A DNA stretch of 64,000 bases from Enterovibrio norvegicus DSM 15893 (GCF_900115495.1 NZ_FOWR01000016.1:1-64000); one strand, 5' to 3'. Positions 1 through 11,028 are shown, numbered from the stretch's first letter. Notes: generated from the letters alone by a model not told the origin. Numbers and translations: made by a program.

Positions 1-204
1 ACCCTGTCGACCATAGAGATAAAGGTAAACCCCGATCTCGCCAAATCAGACATTCGAATAGCAGCAGAGAAAAAGAAAGCGGAACCACGAACACTGAGCC
101 CTATCGCTGCCGAATATTTAAAAGCCGTCGCGGAAATGGTGCCCGATAAGCTGAAAAAGCGCTTAGAAGCGATTGCAGCGTTATCTAATAAGGGTGAGCA
201 GTAA
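1..204 (+). CDS. dciA: DciA family (DUF721) replicative helicase loader, 3' end only
   Basis: Partial gene. The reading frame is open from base 1 to a TAA at 202-204 and gives the last 67 residues; the N-terminal part lies outside the window. The segment starts with TLSTIEIKVNPDL, which resembles the end of the DUF721 core, and finishes in a charged, Lys/Glu-rich helical tail. DciA is the ancestral loader of the replicative helicase DnaB in bacteria that lack DnaC. In Vibrio it commonly lies between lpxC and secA, which matches the convergent lpxC here. The stop codon overlaps the first unit of a heptamer tandem repeat. Family assignment rests on a short C-terminal piece plus context, so it is good but not certain. 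Confidence 0.75.
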   Translation, partial: TLSTIEIKVNPDLAKSDIRIAAEKKKAEPRTLSPIAAEYLKAVAEMVPDKLKKRLEAIAALSNKGEQ

Positions 205-279
205 GCGAGAAGCGAGAAGCGAGAAGCGAGAAGCGAGAAGCGAGAAGCGAGAAGCGAGAAGCGAGAAGCGAGAAGCGAG
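203..279. repeat. Heptanucleotide tandem repeat, 11 perfect copies
   Basis: The unit AAGCGAG is repeated 11 times without interruption over 77 bp. The first unit shares two bases with the dciA stop codon. The array is purine-only except for one C per unit. There are no spacers, so it is not a CRISPR. Copy number is likely to vary between strains by slippage, which is inferred from the perfect identity of the units. Confidence 0.97.
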
Positions 280-314
280 ACAATTGTCAGGGGTTGCCGA
301 AAAGAAACACACAT

Positions 315-348
315 AAAAAAACCGAAGCCAAGGCTTCGGTTTTTTTTT
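315..348. terminator. Bidirectional terminator between dciA and lpxC
   Basis: A 9-bp stem (ACCGAAGCC at 321-329 and GGCTTCGGT at 332-340) is flanked by an A-run on the left and nine T on the right. It can therefore terminate both the rightward dciA transcript and the leftward dcw/lpxC transcript. Confidence 0.93.
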
Positions 349-364
349 GTATTCGCTTAGGTTG

Positions 365-1282
365 TTACGCCAATACCATTCCTGGCTCAGCAAACCTAAC
401 TGGCAATGTCTGTGCGTCTTCGAAGGTCGCCCATTCCCACGCTTCTTGGTCAGCAAGCACTGCACGAAGAAGTTGGTTGTTCAAAGCATGACCTGATTTA
501 TAAGCACGCATTTCACCAATGATGTTGTGGCCACACATGTACAGATCGCCAATGGCATCCAATACTTTGTGCTTAACAAGCTCATCGTCAAAACGCAGGC
601 CGTCTTCGTTAAGGATACGGTAGTCATCCAAAACGATGGCACAATCAAAGCTACCACCCAAACACAGATTACGTGATTGGAGGTATTCAATGTCACGCAT
701 GAACCCGAAGGTACGTGCACGGCTGATATCTTTGATAAATGATTGTGAAGAAAAATCTAACACCAGACTTTGCTGCTCTGCTTCAATCGCTGGGTGATTG
801 AAATCAATGGCGAAATCGAGTCGGAACCCGTCATAAGGCACAAGCTCAGCCCATTTGTCGCCGTCTTCGATGCGAACAGGTTTCTTGATACGCACAAATC
901 GCTTAGGCGCGTTCAAGGTTTCAATACCCGCAGATTGCAGCAGATAGATAAATGGACTGGCACTGCCGTCCATAATTGGAATTTCTGGTGCGTCAACTTC
1001 AACAATAACGTTATCGATACCCAAACCCGCTAGCGCGGCGTTCAAGTGCTCAACCGTAGAAATACGAACGTCGTCGTCATTGACCAGTGCAGTACACAGC
1101 ATTGTATCGCGCACTGACGCCGGATCTGCCGGAAAATCTACCGGTGGATTAAGGTCAGTACGGCGGTAAATAACGCCAGTGTTAGCTGCAGCTGGGCGCA
1201 GGATCAATGTGACCTTACGACCCGAGTGCAAACCCACTCCCGTCGTTTGAACAATAGTCTTTAATGTTCGTTGTCTAATCAT
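365..1282 (-). CDS. lpxC: UDP-3-O-acyl-N-acetylglucosamine deacetylase LpxC
   Basis: Zinc-dependent cytoplasmic deacetylase that performs the committed step of lipid A synthesis. The 305-residue length matches the family. Visible hallmarks are the N-terminal [18 protein letters not shown], the zinc-binding His79 in [10 protein letters not shown], and the second metal/catalytic segment [11 protein letters not shown] near residue 237. It is the last gene of the dcw cluster, 117 bp downstream of ftsZ, and ends at a terminator shared with dciA. A weak promoter-like TATGCT (1343-1348) lies in the ftsZ-lpxC gap, so separate transcription is possible. In enterobacteria LpxC level is set by FtsH proteolysis; whether that holds here cannot be read from the sequence. 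Confidence 0.98.
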   Translation of the reverse strand: MIRQRTLKTIVQTTGVGLHSGRKVTLILRPAAANTGVIYRRTDLNPPVDFPADPASVRDTMLCTALVNDDDVRISTVEHLNAALAGLGIDNVIVEVDAPEIPIMDGSASPFIYLLQSAGIETLNAPKRFVRIKKPVRIEDGDKWAELVPYDGFRLDFAIDFNHPAIEAEQQSLVLDFSSQSFIKDISRARTFGFMRDIEYLQSRNLCLGGSFDCAIVLDDYRILNEDGLRFDDELVKHKVLDAIGDLYMCGHNIIGEMRAYKSGHALNNQLLRAVLADQEAWEWATFEDAQTLPVRFAEPGMVLA

Positions 1283-1399
1283 CTGCCATTCCCAACTGAA
1301 TTTAATTTCTGCGTACTAAGTCACTCATTACACTGTCACAACAGCATAAAACGGGCGCAATAGTACCACGCAACTGTACACAAACCAAGCGCTACGAGT

Positions 1400-2575
1400 T
1401 TAGTCTGCCTGCTTACGTAAGAACGCAGGGATATCCAAGTAGTCTTGTTCCTGTTTAGGCTTCGGTGCCACATTGGTCGTCTGAGACTGAACCGGAGATT
1501 CAGTTGGACGATTTGGTACAGAGGTTGCTGCCTTTGGTGTTTCTTGCAAAGGCTGTGCCTTGTTCTCAACCGGTGCCGGTTTCTGTGTTCCCGGAACCAA
1601 AGTGATGTCAGGCTTACGCTCAGTGCCAATACCAGTAGCGACTACTGTCACGCGCAATTCGTCACTCATTTCTGGATCCATTGACGAACCGATAACCACA
1701 GTGGCGTTATCTGAGGCAAACGCTTTTACAGTGTTACCCACAGTTTCGAATTCATCCAGTCGCATATCAAAACCTGCGGTAATATTTACCAACACGCCTC
1801 GTGCGCCTGCTAAATCAATGTCTTCCAGAAGTGGACTTGAAATTGCCATTTCAGCCGCTTCTTCAGCACGATCTTCACCAGTAGCCATACCGCTACCCAT
1901 CATCGCGTGACCCATTTCAGACATCACTGTACGGACATCCGCAAAGTCGACGTTGATCAGGCCAGGACGAGTGATCAGCTCTGCAATACCTTGGACAGCG
2001 TTACGCAGCACATCGTTCGCTTTCGCAAACGCGTCTAGCAATGTAATACCACGACCCAGTACCTTCAGAAGCTTTTCGTTAGGGATAGTGATCAAAGAAT
2101 CGACGTGCTTAGACAGCTCTTCGATACCTTGCTCAGCAAATGCCATGCGTTTTTTGCCTTCAAAGCTAAATGGCTTTGTGACAACCGCGACGGTCAAAAT
2201 ACCTAACTCTTTCGCAACTTCAGCGATAACAGGCGCTGCACCGGTACCGGTACCACCACCCATGCCAGCTGCGATAAATACCATATCGGCACCTTCGAGC
2301 TCAGCTTTAATCGCTTCACGATCTTCCATTGCAGATTCACGACCGACTTGTGGGTTTGCACCCGCACCAAGGCCTTTCGTGATATCGCCACCAATTTGGA
2401 TGACTGTGCTAACTGCTGTCTTACGCAGCGCTTGAGCATCTGTATTGACGGTGATGAATTCCACCCCTTCAATTGACTCACGCACCATGTGTTCGACTGC
2501 GTTACCACCGCCGCCGCCAACACCAACGACTTTAATTACCGCGTCGTTGGACATTTCCATCATCGGTTCAAACAT
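1400..2575 (-). CDS. ftsZ: Cell division GTPase FtsZ
   Basis: Tubulin-like GTPase that polymerises into the Z ring at midcell. The tubulin signature [10 protein letters not shown] lies near residues 105-115, after a glycine-rich [11 protein letters not shown] loop near residue 20. The globular domain runs to about residue 315 and is followed by a Pro/Gln-rich variable linker. The conserved C-terminal peptide [14 protein letters not shown], which docks FtsA and ZipA, is intact. The ATG at 2575 has a GGAGAG ribosome site. It follows ftsA by 33 bp and is probably co-transcribed with ftsQ and ftsA. Confidence 0.99.
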   Translation of the reverse strand: MFEPMMEMSNDAVIKVVGVGGGGGNAVEHMVRESIEGVEFITVNTDAQALRKTAVSTVIQIGGDITKGLGAGANPQVGRESAMEDREAIKAELEGADMVFIAAGMGGGTGTGAAPVIAEVAKELGILTVAVVTKPFSFEGKKRMAFAEQGIEELSKHVDSLITIPNEKLLKVLGRGITLLDAFAKANDVLRNAVQGIAELITRPGLINVDFADVRTVMSEMGHAMMGSGMATGEDRAEEAAEMAISSPLLEDIDLAGARGVLVNITAGFDMRLDEFETVGNTVKAFASDNATVVIGSSMDPEMSDELRVTVVATGIGTERKPDITLVPGTQKPAPVENKAQPLQETPKAATSVPNRPTESPVQSQTTNVAPKPKQEQDYLDIPAFLRKQAD

Positions 2576-2608
2576 GTGTTCTCTCCGTCATTCCTGTTCG
2601 CATCAGGT

Positions 2609-3865
2609 TCAAAATTCTTTTTTTAACCAGCCACTAAGCTTACTGAACATTCCTGATACAGTTCGTTTAGGCTCTGGCTCGTTCGTTTCGTTCAATAGGT
2701 TTTCTTTGCCATAATGCAGCAATCCAACCGCTGTCGCGTGATAAGGCGCGTCAACATAGTCTGTAAGACCAGTGACCCCTGCTGGAAGCCCCACGCGAAC
2801 TTGGTTTTGGAAGACACGCTCAGCGCACTCCACCAAACCTTGCATTTGTGCCGCACCACCGGTCAGGACGATACCCGCCGCTAATTGATGTTTTACGCCT
2901 TGTGCACGTAGGCGTTCCTGAACTCGTTCTAGCTCTTGTTGCACCAACCCCAACAGTTCGCTACAACGAGGTTCAATAACTTCAGCCAACGTTTGTCGTT
3001 GTAGGCTACGCGAAGGGCGACCACCTACACTTGGAACATTGACCTTGGCATCTTTGTTCACCAGCTCGCTTAACGCACAGCCGTGTTTCACTTTGATCTT
3101 CTCAGCATCACTCAATGGTGTACCGAAGGCATACGCAATATCGCTGGTTACGACGTTTCCGGCATAAGGGATAACAGCTGCATGGCGAAGCGCACCGCCC
3201 GTCCATACAGAGATATCCATCGTACCGCCACCGATATCAACCACACACACACCCAGCTCTCGCTCGTCGGCAGTGATCACCGCGTGGCTTGCTGCGAGTC
3301 CTGAGAAGATCAATTGATCGACTTTTAAACCACAGCGCTCAACCGCCTTTTCAATGTTCTTTGCCGTGTCGCTATGACACGTAATCAAATGAACACTGGC
3401 TTCCATTCGGACGCCCGACAAACCAACAGGGTTCTTAATGCCCTCTTGATAGTCAATTTTGTATTCTTGCGGAATCACGTGCAGCACACGTTGTTCGTCG
3501 CTGATCTTCACCGATTTTGCTGTATGAATCACCATGTCGACATCTTCTTGGGTCACTTCTTCATCAGAAATCGTCCCCATTCCGCGCTCTGTCTGGCAGT
3601 GAATATGTTTGCCTGACAAAGAAAGAAACACTGAACGGATTTTACAATCCGACATCAGCTCAGCATCGTTAACCGCACGTTCGACAGATTTCACTACCGA
3701 TTCGAGATCGTTAACGCCACCTTTGTCCATGCCCTGAGATGGCGTGGTACCGACACCCAGCACATTCACCGCGCCGTCCGGCAATATCTCACTGACTAAC
3801 ACTGAGACTTTTGAGGTCCCGATGTCTAATCCAACAATCAGTGGTCTGTCAGTTGTTTGTTTCAT
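2609..3865 (-). CDS. ftsA: Cell division actin homologue FtsA
   Basis: Actin-fold ATPase that tethers FtsZ to the inner membrane and recruits later division proteins. The protein has 418 residues. The phosphate-1 loop GLDIGTSKVSVLV starts at residue 13 and phosphate-2 [13 protein letters not shown] lies near residue 205. The C-terminal amphipathic membrane-targeting helix (FSKLSGWLKKEF) is present. It lies between ftsQ and ftsZ in the canonical order, 17 bp after ftsQ. Confidence 0.99.
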   Translation of the reverse strand: MKQTTDRPLIVGLDIGTSKVSVLVSEILPDGAVNVLGVGTTPSQGMDKGGVNDLESVVKSVERAVNDAELMSDCKIRSVFLSLSGKHIHCQTERGMGTISDEEVTQEDVDMVIHTAKSVKISDEQRVLHVIPQEYKIDYQEGIKNPVGLSGVRMEASVHLITCHSDTAKNIEKAVERCGLKVDQLIFSGLAASHAVITADERELGVCVVDIGGGTMDISVWTGGALRHAAVIPYAGNVVTSDIAYAFGTPLSDAEKIKVKHGCALSELVNKDAKVNVPSVGGRPSRSLQRQTLAEVIEPRCSELLGLVQQELERVQERLRAQGVKHQLAAGIVLTGGAAQMQGLVECAERVFQNQVRVGLPAGVTGLTDYVDAPYHATAVGLLHYGKENLLNETNEPEPKRTVSGMFSKLSGWLKKEF

Positions 3866-3882
3866 TCCACCTACTCTCAGGT

Positions 3883-4650
3883 TTACTCTTCACTGTCTGC
3901 ATTGGGAGCTTTCCAACCCACCGCTGCACCAGTGTCGTAGCGCAAATCCACATATTGTATGGCTCGACCTGTTTCATTGATTTCATCAAACAGGCTCACG
4001 AAGCGTTCTAACCGCTCTTCTCTGGATTCTCGCCCTAATTCAATGCGCGTACCGTCTCGGGTAACCACTCGCCACGATCGACGTTCATTTAATGCCAGGG
4101 CGGCAATCTCTAATTTTGTCGGTGCTAGAATTCGGCGCATTTCTCGCCAAGCTTCTAACACTTCATGCTCACTCCCTTCGGGGCCATGCAAGGAAACTAA
4201 TCCTTCCCCTGCCACGTCTTCGGGGTTTGCACTAAATGCAGTGCCAGTGACATCCAGAAGTTGAGATCCATTCCAGACTGCCTCAGGGCGGTATTCAGTC
4301 ACATTTACTTTTAATGTGTCTGGCCATTGTTTTCTTACGGCCACGTTTGCTACCCAAGGTAGCGACGCTATTGCGCCATGAATGGCATCAACATCTTGCA
4401 GCATAAAACTGCTAAGCGGGCCTAGATTCAGAACCGCATCACGCACCTCTGACGACGACAAGTGCGTTAACTGACCTTGTACAACAATCTGCGACAAGGG
4501 CAATTGTTTTTCGTCTCCCATCCACGACAACACGCGGAGCAAAGACCAAACAATCCCTAGAATGACAAATACCAAAAACACCAGCCCCCCCCAATGTTCT
4601 TTAAACATTGAAGGTTGAGCCGGTACATCATCTGCGGTCACATTTGTCAT
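3883..4650 (-). CDS. ftsQ: Cell division protein FtsQ
   Basis: Bitopic inner-membrane protein of the FtsQLB complex, which links early and late divisome assembly. A short cytoplasmic tail is followed by one transmembrane helix (about residues 27-45, GLVFLVFVILGIVWSLL). Next comes a periplasmic POTRA domain beginning near IVVQGQLTHLSSSEV, then the beta domain. The length of 255 is typical. A 219-bp gap with its own promoter separates it from murC, and ddlB, which occupies this place in Escherichia coli, is absent. Confidence 0.96.
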   Translation of the reverse strand: MTNVTADDVPAQPSMFKEHWGGLVFLVFVILGIVWSLLRVLSWMGDEKQLPLSQIVVQGQLTHLSSSEVRDAVLNLGPLSSFMLQDVDAIHGAIASLPWVANVAVRKQWPDTLKVNVTEYRPEAVWNGSQLLDVTGTAFSANPEDVAGEGLVSLHGPEGSEHEVLEAWREMRRILAPTKLEIAALALNERRSWRVVTRDGTRIELGRESREERLERFVSLFDEINETGRAIQYVDLRYDTGAAVGWKAPNADSEE

Positions 4651-4715
4651 AGTCAGGCTAATTGCCTCGCATCATTCTAATGCAACCTGTCGCACTACAT
4701 GTGTAGAACCGACCG

Positions 4716-4745
4716 ATTATAACGGTCAGTTTGACAGGTCTCCAA
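4716..4745 (-). promoter_or_regulatory. Putative sigma-70 promoter for ftsQAZ within a dyad
   Basis: On the minus strand a perfect -10 hexamer TATAAT (4716-4721) lies 18 bp downstream of TTGGAG (4740-4745). The -10 sits in the inverted repeat GACCG-N7-CGGTC (4711-4727), inside a wider pair CCTGTC/GACAGG (4686-4691 and 4733-4738). This fits an internal promoter that gives ftsQ, ftsA and ftsZ expression apart from the mur genes. Regulation through the dyad is inference. Confidence 0.6.
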
Positions 4746-4869
4746 CCCTTGTTGGCTCAGAAGTGATTAAGCTGAGATCAAATACATGCAAAACCACCAA
4801 TATCCGATTAAAAATTAGACATTGCTCATTTAAACATCGGCTGTTTTACACAAAACTTGATTTTTCTCT

Positions 4870-6333
4870 TCAGCTTTCTTCACTTAGCGCCGTTTTATCT
4901 AACTTCAATTCGGCCAGTTTTCTAGCCACCTTACCGATATCGCCAGCACCTTGAGTCAGTACCATATCGCCAGGTTGAATCACAGCAGCCAAGGCTGCAG
5001 GCAGAGATTCAACGTCTGGAACGAAAATTGGATCGATTTTTCCTCGTCCACGAATTGTACGGCAAAGGCTACGTCCATCAGCACCAGAAATCGGCGCTTC
5101 GCCTGCAGAATACACATCCAACATCAGCAGAACGTCAACTTGTTCAAGAACATTTGCAAAATCGTCATACAGGTCGCGCGTTCGGCTATAACGGTGTGGC
5201 TGGAATACCATCACCAAGCGGTTATCCGCCCAACCAGCTCGTGCAGCTTGAATGGTCACGTCCACTTCACTTGGGTGGTGACCGTAGTCGTCCACCAGCA
5301 AAACATGGCCATCATCAACAGGGAACAAACCTAACTGGTCAAAACGACGACCAGTGCCTTCAAACCCTGCCAATGCGCGAAGAATTGCGTCATCTTCAAC
5401 ACCATCCTCTGTCGCAACAGCCACTGCTGCAGTTGCATTCAATGCATTGTGACGACCTGGGATATTAAGCTCAATATTAAGATCAGGCTTGCCCGCGCGG
5501 CGAATGGTGAAAATGCCCTTTTGACCTTCTTGACGGTAATCTCTCAGCTGCACATCTGCATCATCAGAGAAACCATAAGTAATCACTTGGCGACCGATCG
5601 ACGGGATTAACTCACGCACAACGGGATCGTCTACACACATAACAGCCTGACCATAGAAAGGCAGTTGGTGCAGGAAGTCGACGAAGGTTTGTTTCAATAC
5701 TTCAAAATCGCCGCCGTATGTATCCATATGGTCAGCTTCAATATTGGTAACGATGGATACCATTGGCTGCAAGTGCAGGAATGAGGCATCGCTTTCATCC
5801 GCTTCAGCAATCAAGTAACGGCTGCACCCTAATCGTGCATTTGTGCCCGCACTTTTCACCAAACCACCGTTAACAAACGTCGGATCCAGACCCGCTTCTT
5901 GATAGATCAACGTGGTCAGTGCCGTTGTCGTGGTTTTGCCGTGGGTACCCGCAACCGCAATACCGTGACGGTAGCGCATCAATTCAGCCAGCATCTCTGC
6001 TCGGCGAACCACTGGAATACGTGCTGCTTTCGCAGCAACCAATTCCGGGTTGTCTTGTTTAATGGCGGTAGAAACGACAACCACACTTGCACCGTCTACG
6101 TTTGATTCAGCATGACCAATAAAAACGTGTGCGCCTTTGCTTTCCAAGCGCTGTGTCACCGCATTTTCAGAAAGGTCTGAACCTGTGATTTCGTAGCCTT
6201 CATTGATCAAAACTTCCGCGATGCCACACATACCGGCACCGCCGATACCAACAAAGTGAATACGGTTTACACGGCGCATCTCCGGCACCATGGTTCTAAT
6301 TTTTTCTAGCTGATGACTATCAAACTTGCCCAT
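4870..6333 (-). CDS. murC: UDP-N-acetylmuramate--L-alanine ligase MurC
   Basis: Cytoplasmic Mur ligase that adds L-alanine to UDP-MurNAc. It shows the nucleotide-binding [16 protein letters not shown] near residue 28, the ATP loop [11 protein letters not shown] near residue 125, and the family segments [10 protein letters not shown] and [10 protein letters not shown]. About 487 residues, normal for the family. A GTG at 6336 directly precedes the ATG chosen here, and either could initiate. It is 9-12 bp downstream of murG and is followed by the ftsQ promoter region. Confidence 0.98.
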   Translation of the reverse strand: MGKFDSHQLEKIRTMVPEMRRVNRIHFVGIGGAGMCGIAEVLINEGYEITGSDLSENAVTQRLESKGAHVFIGHAESNVDGASVVVVSTAIKQDNPELVAAKAARIPVVRRAEMLAELMRYRHGIAVAGTHGKTTTTALTTLIYQEAGLDPTFVNGGLVKSAGTNARLGCSRYLIAEADESDASFLHLQPMVSIVTNIEADHMDTYGGDFEVLKQTFVDFLHQLPFYGQAVMCVDDPVVRELIPSIGRQVITYGFSDDADVQLRDYRQEGQKGIFTIRRAGKPDLNIELNIPGRHNALNATAAVAVATEDGVEDDAILRALAGFEGTGRRFDQLGLFPVDDGHVLLVDDYGHHPSEVDVTIQAARAGWADNRLVMVFQPHRYSRTRDLYDDFANVLEQVDVLLMLDVYSAGEAPISGADGRSLCRTIRGRGKIDPIFVPDVESLPAALAAVIQPGDMVLTQGAGDIGKVARKLAELKLDKTALSEES

Positions 6334-6345
6334 CACGTTGTTCTC

Positions 6346-7422
6346 TTAATTCGCTACGTCTTTGATGACGGTAGCAACACGCGTTGCTGCATCCGTAATG
6401 GCCGCGCTTTTTGCCGCTTCTGCCATCGTCATCAAGGTACTAAATTCTAATGCCTCCAGCGTCTCCGCCAGTTTCTCAGCGGTAAGATCAGGTTGCTCCA
6501 TCATGATGGCCGCCCCGTTACTCACCAAATGTTCTGCGTTTAATGCCTGTTGGCGATCTTTGTGTAAAAACGGCACAAAAATCGCGGCCACGCCTGCCGC
6601 GGCAACTTCTGACACCGTCAGAGCGCCAGAGCGGCAAATGATGATGTCTGCCCAGCCATAGGCTTCTGCCACATCATCGATAAATTCAGTCACGTCAGCA
6701 TTGCTGACGCTGGCATTCGTGTAACGCGCCGCAGTATCGGCTTGGCTGCCTTTACCCGCTTGGTGGCGAACCACCACATCGCGTTTCACTTGCGCTAATG
6801 CCTCTGGCACGGTGTGATTGAGAATACGCGCACCTTGGCTGCCTCCCATCACTACCACCTTCAGCGGCGCGCCGTCTTCATGGTGCTTTTCAGAAGGCGC
6901 AGGCAATGCACATACATCCTTTCGCACTGGGTTGCCAACCACTTCTTGGTTTGGAAACGCACCAGGGAACGCTTGCAATACACGTCGTGCAATTTTCGCT
7001 AACCATTTGTTGGTTAGCCCTGCCACTGCATTTTGTTCATGCAGAACGACAGGAATGCCACTCAACCATGCAGCAAGACCACCAGGGCCACTGACATACC
7101 CCCCCATGCCTAATACGGCATTAGGTTGCCAGTGTTTGATGTGCTTTTTGGCTTGAAACACCGCATTCAGCACCATCCAGGGGGCGAGAAGTTTACGCGC
7201 AAACCCTGCACCACGCAGCCCCTTAACTTCAATAAAGTCGATCTCAATGCCATGTTTTGGCACCAAATCGGCTTCCATTCTGTCAGCGGTTCCTAACCAA
7301 CGGATTTCCCAGCCTTCTTGCTGAAGCTCATTGGCAACCGCAAGCCCAGGAAAAACGTGGCCGCCAGTACCACCAGCCATCACCAATAATCGTTTATGCT
7401 TTTGTTCGTTTTCTTTTTTCAT
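6346..7422 (-). CDS. murG: Lipid II synthase, UDP-GlcNAc transferase MurG
   Basis: Peripheral inner-membrane glycosyltransferase that adds GlcNAc to lipid I to form lipid II. The N-terminal G-loop [14 protein letters not shown] starts near residue 17, and the second glycine loop [10 protein letters not shown] lies near residue 194. The family segment [14 protein letters not shown] near residue 264 contacts the UDP-GlcNAc donor. The length of 358 is standard. Its start overlaps the end of ftsW by 29 bp, which suggests translational coupling. Confidence 0.98.
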   Translation of the reverse strand: MKKENEQKHKRLLVMAGGTGGHVFPGLAVANELQQEGWEIRWLGTADRMEADLVPKHGIEIDFIEVKGLRGAGFARKLLAPWMVLNAVFQAKKHIKHWQPNAVLGMGGYVSGPGGLAAWLSGIPVVLHEQNAVAGLTNKWLAKIARRVLQAFPGAFPNQEVVGNPVRKDVCALPAPSEKHHEDGAPLKVVVMGGSQGARILNHTVPEALAQVKRDVVVRHQAGKGSQADTAARYTNASVSNADVTEFIDDVAEAYGWADIIICRSGALTVSEVAAAGVAAIFVPFLHKDRQQALNAEHLVSNGAAIMMEQPDLTAEKLAETLEALEFSTLMTMAEAAKSAAITDAATRVATVIKDVAN

Positions 7423-8605
7423 GGGTCACTATTCGTTGGTGTGCCTGAGACGTTTCCAACCGATACTCATGGTCGATTCGCAACAGCAAGGCCACCGCCG
7501 TAGACATAATAAATAAACTGGAACCGCCGTAACTGACCAGCGGTAACGTCAAACCTTTGGTTGGCATGATCCCGGCGGCAGCACCGACGTTGACCAATGC
7601 TTGGAATGCAAACCAAATGCCAATACCAAACGCGAGGAAGCCACCAAACAGTTGATTTGCCTCAAGGCAGCGTTTTCCGATAAACAAAGCACGGAAAACA
7701 AGGGCAAACACCATCAATAGAACAACTGTCACGCCCACCAAACCAAGCTCTTCGGCAAGCACAGCCACCACGAAATCGGTGTGTGCTTCAGGCAAGTACT
7801 CCAGTTTCTGAATGGAGTTACCGAGCCCTTGCCCCCACCAATCTCCGCGACCAAACGCCATCAAAGATTGGGTAAGTTGGTAACCACTACCAAACGGGTC
7901 TTGCCACGGGTCGAGGAAAGAGGTCACACGCCGAACACGATACGGTTCGGCGATGATCAACAGCCCTACAAGGCCAAGCCCTGAAAACAAAAGCACACCA
8001 AATTGCCACAGCTTCGCACCCGCGATGAACAACATGCCAATCGTGGTAACAAACATCACGACCACAGAACCCAAATCAGGCTGAGCCAGCAAGAGCACCG
8101 CAATAATGATCAGCACCGCAAGGGGCTTCAAAAAGCCATAAACGCTTTCGCGCACCTCGCCATGCCGACGCACCAAGTAGCCTGCGATGAACAAAAATAA
8201 CGAGAGCTTTGCCACTTCTGCAGGTTGAAGGTTAATGATCCCCAATGGTAACCAACGCATTGCCCCGTTGACCGAGCGGCCTACCCCTAATACTGCAATC
8301 AGCAGGAACAAGGAGATGAGCAGCATTGGCACACTGAGTTGTTGCCATCTTGCCAGCGGTATTTGTAGCGCTACCGCTGCGAGGATCAGCGCGCCAATTA
8401 AGTAAATGCCTTGACGGATTGCGAAGTAAAACGGTTGATCAACCAAGCGACTGGATACAGGGATCGACGCAGACGTCACCATGATCAAACCGACGAGCAT
8501 TAACCCGAATGACAACCAGACAATTTGTCTGTCATATAAAGCGGTAGGCGAAGACTGAGACAGCCACCGCCAGACATTATTGTCTTCCCACTTCATACTC
8601 ATCAT
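7394..8605 (-). CDS. ftsW: Septal peptidoglycan glycosyltransferase FtsW
   Basis: SEDS-family polytopic membrane enzyme that polymerises lipid II at the septum together with FtsI. It has 403 residues with about ten hydrophobic segments and a long N-terminal cytoplasmic stretch. SEDS landmarks include [14 protein letters not shown] with the downstream [19 protein letters not shown], and the C-terminal [14 protein letters not shown]. Three Met codons cluster at the start (residues 1, 2 and 4). It overlaps the murD stop by 4 bp and the murG start by 29 bp. Confidence 0.98.
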   Translation of the reverse strand: MMSMKWEDNNVWRWLSQSSPTALYDRQIVWLSFGLMLVGLIMVTSASIPVSSRLVDQPFYFAIRQGIYLIGALILAAVALQIPLARWQQLSVPMLLISLFLLIAVLGVGRSVNGAMRWLPLGIINLQPAEVAKLSLFLFIAGYLVRRHGEVRESVYGFLKPLAVLIIIAVLLLAQPDLGSVVVMFVTTIGMLFIAGAKLWQFGVLLFSGLGLVGLLIIAEPYRVRRVTSFLDPWQDPFGSGYQLTQSLMAFGRGDWWGQGLGNSIQKLEYLPEAHTDFVVAVLAEELGLVGVTVVLLMVFALVFRALFIGKRCLEANQLFGGFLAFGIGIWFAFQALVNVGAAAGIMPTKGLTLPLVSYGGSSLFIMSTAVALLLRIDHEYRLETSQAHQRIVTHEKRKRTKA

Positions 8606-9942
8606 CCTGACACCTGGCTCCCAGCCCTCTGAGTAGCAATCTCTTTTGCATAGGCGGCGAAGGTATCACCTCGCACCATAAAGTTTGTAAACTGATCAAA
8701 GCTCGCACAGGCTGGTGATAGCAACACCATGTCACCCGATGTCGCATCACGTGCCGCGATGTCCATCGCCGCTTGCATGGTTTCTGTTACCACTGGCGCA
8801 TCAACAAGTACCGCAAATGCATGACCGTCGCGGCCATAGCAATACAAAGTCACGTTCAACGTATTGAGCACAGGCTTTAACGAAGAAAAATCCGCGCCTT
8901 TGCCATCGCCACCGACCAACAAATGCAAACGGCCCGCCAATTGCAGACCATCTAATGCCGCCAATGTGCTTGCTGGGTTGGTTGCTTTAGAATCATTGAC
9001 CCAAAGAACGCCATCTTGTTCCAACACTTGTTGGCAACGGTGAGCCAACCCACGATATTCACGCACCGCTTGGCATTGGGCTTGACGATCAATGCCAACA
9101 GAATCAGCGAGCGCCATTGCAGACAAACAGTTCGCCACATTGTGTCGACCCACGAGGGCAATGTCAGACACTGGCATGATTTGCTCGCCTTTCGCCGTAA
9201 GCCACTCTTGTCCGTCGCGCAACGTTAGCGTGTACTCACCATCAGAAAATCCAAAGCTGATTGCCTTCTCATGAGAGAGCGGTTTGGTTTGCACATCGTC
9301 TTGATTCCATACCGCTAAGCGCGCTTGATCATAAATGCGAAGCTTGGCATCACGGTAATCGTCCATGCCTGTGTACCTGTCCATGTGATCTTCAGACAGG
9401 TTCAAAAACACAGCAGAGGCTAAGTCGAGGGACGATGTGGTTTCAAGCTGGAAGCTCGACAGTTCAAGCACATACAGTGCGTGATCATTCGCCAACATAT
9501 CCAACGCAGCAAAACCGATGTTGCCACCGACACCGACATTCACGCCTGCCGCTTTTGCCATTTCGCCAACAAGGCTGGTCACGGTGCTTTTGCCGTTCGA
9601 GCCAGTAATACCAATCACAGGTGCAGACACATCACGGGCAAACAGTTCAATGTCACCGACGATTTCAATGCCTTTCGCTGCGGCGTCTTGAAGTTCAGGG
9701 GTCGCGAGCGCAACACCTGGGCTTGCAACAATTTGATCGGCACTCAATAGCCAATCCATGTTCCAACCACCCGCATGCAATGCGACATTTGAAGGCAATT
9801 GTTCAGCACCAGGCGGGGTTACGCGCGTATCAATTACCTTAATGTCGACATTGCCGCCTTTACGCAGCAAATGATTCACGACAGAAAGCCCGGTCACACC
9901 GAGCCCTATCACCACAATCTGTTTTTTCGCGGTGTCTGCCAT
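8602..9942 (-). CDS. murD: UDP-N-acetylmuramoyl-L-alanine--D-glutamate ligase MurD
   Basis: Cytoplasmic Mur ligase that adds D-glutamate. The N-terminal Rossmann-like motif [16 protein letters not shown] binds UDP-MurNAc-Ala. The ATP loop [14 protein letters not shown] lies near residue 110, and the signatures LSEDHMDRY and NDSKATNP are present. 446 residues, typical for the family. It starts 3 bp after mraY and its stop overlaps the ftsW start (ATGA). Confidence 0.98.
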   Translation of the reverse strand: MADTAKKQIVVIGLGVTGLSVVNHLLRKGGNVDIKVIDTRVTPPGAEQLPSNVALHAGGWNMDWLLSADQIVASPGVALATPELQDAAAKGIEIVGDIELFARDVSAPVIGITGSNGKSTVTSLVGEMAKAAGVNVGVGGNIGFAALDMLANDHALYVLELSSFQLETTSSLDLASAVFLNLSEDHMDRYTGMDDYRDAKLRIYDQARLAVWNQDDVQTKPLSHEKAISFGFSDGEYTLTLRDGQEWLTAKGEQIMPVSDIALVGRHNVANCLSAMALADSVGIDRQAQCQAVREYRGLAHRCQQVLEQDGVLWVNDSKATNPASTLAALDGLQLAGRLHLLVGGDGKGADFSSLKPVLNTLNVTLYCYGRDGHAFAVLVDAPVVTETMQAAMDIAARDATSGDMVLLSPACASFDQFTNFMVRGDTFAAYAKEIATQRAGSQVSG

Positions 9943-9945
9943 GGA

Positions 9946-11028
9946 TTAACGTACCTTCAAGGTAGCCAGTCCAATAAGAACCAGCATCAATGTAATGATC
10001 CAGAAACGCACGATCACGCGCGGCTCTGGCCAGCCTTTCAATTCATAGTGGTGATGGATAGGTGCCATGCGGAAAATACGCTGACCGCGCAGTTTGAATG
10101 AGCCTACTTGCAAGATAACGGACAGTGTTTCCATCACGAACACGCCGCCCATGATAACGAGCAAGAACTCTTGGCGAACCAACACCGCGATAGTGCCAAG
10201 CGCGCCACCCAATGCGAGTGAACCCACATCGCCCATAAAGACTTGTGCTGGGTAAGTGTTGAACCACAAGAAGCCGAGGCCTGCGCCAACAATCGCGGCA
10301 CACACCACCACCAACTCACTGGCATCTTTGATGTATGGAATATGCAGGTATTCTGCAAAGTTAACGTTACCCGTTGCCCACGCAATAAAGGCAAAGCCGC
10401 TCGCCACCATGACCGTTGGCATGATTGCCAAGCCATCAAGGCCATCGGTCAAGTTAACCGCATTGCTGGTGCCCACAATCACGAAATAGGTAAAGACGAT
10501 ATAGAACAGGCCAAGCTGAGGCATGACATCTTTAAAGAAAGGCACGACGAGCTGCGTGGCGGCGGTGTCTTGGCCGTGCACATACAGTGCAAAAGCAACC
10601 ACGAGCGCAATGGCGGACTGCCAGAAAAACTTCCAGCGCGCGGCCAGACCATCGGTATTTTTGCGCACCACTTTACGGTAATCATCCATAAAGCCGATAA
10701 CGCCATACCCCAAGGTCACGACAAGTACCGCCCAAACATAAGGGTTACTCAAATCCGCCCACATCAGTAAAGTCACCGCAATGGCTGTCAAAATCATGAT
10801 ACCGCCCATGGTTGGCGTACCACGTTTGCTGAAGTGTGATTCAGGCCCTTCGTTACGCACCACCTGACCAATTTGTAGCATCTGCAAACGCGCAATCATG
10901 CGCGGCCCCATCCACAACGAAATCACCAGCGCGGTAAGCACACTGACAATCGCGCGGAACGTTAGGTAATCGAATAGACGGAAAAACGGCACATAGTTTT
11001 CAAGAAGGTCCGATAGCCAAACTAGCAT
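9946..11028 (-). CDS. mraY: Phospho-MurNAc-pentapeptide translocase MraY
   Basis: Integral membrane enzyme that joins the UDP-MurNAc-pentapeptide to undecaprenyl phosphate to form lipid I. 360 residues with about ten membrane segments. Family landmarks are TPTMGGI (near 73), the Asp pair in GFMDDYRKV (near 114), [13 protein letters not shown] (near 192), [12 protein letters not shown] (near 263) and the histidine cluster [13 protein letters not shown] (near 324). Its start overlaps the end of murF by 7 bp. Confidence 0.99.
   Translation of the reverse strand: MLVWLSDLLENYVPFFRLFDYLTFRAIVSVLTALVISLWMGPRMIARLQMLQIGQVVRNEGPESHFSKRGTPTMGGIMILTAIAVTLLMWADLSNPYVWAVLVVTLGYGVIGFMDDYRKVVRKNTDGLAARWKFFWQSAIALVVAFALYVHGQDTAATQLVVPFFKDVMPQLGLFYIVFTYFVIVGTSNAVNLTDGLDGLAIMPTVMVASGFAFIAWATGNVNFAEYLHIPYIKDASELVVVCAAIVGAGLGFLWFNTYPAQVFMGDVGSLALGGALGTIAVLVRQEFLLVIMGGVFVMETLSVILQVGSFKLRGQRIFRMAPIHHHYELKGWPEPRVIVRFWIITLMLVLIGLATLKVR

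Noticed and set aside
203-279. CRISPR-like direct repeat array
   Set aside because: The units are 7 bp with no spacers and no cas genes are present, so it is a simple tandem repeat.
181-465. 94-residue minus-strand reading frame with repeated LLASRFS
   Set aside because: It runs through the heptamer array and the terminator and overlaps the end of lpxC in another frame. The repeat stays open only because three 7-bp units equal seven codons. There is no ribosome site and no family match.
4651-4869. Degraded ddlB between murC and ftsQ
   Set aside because: At 219 bp the gap is too short, and no frame shows D-Ala-D-Ala ligase motifs; it looks like a promoter region, not a pseudogene.
10243-10770. 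175-residue plus-strand frame antisense to mraY
   Set aside because: It lies fully inside mraY, which has intact family motifs. The antisense translation is His/Asn-rich and matches no family that I recognise.
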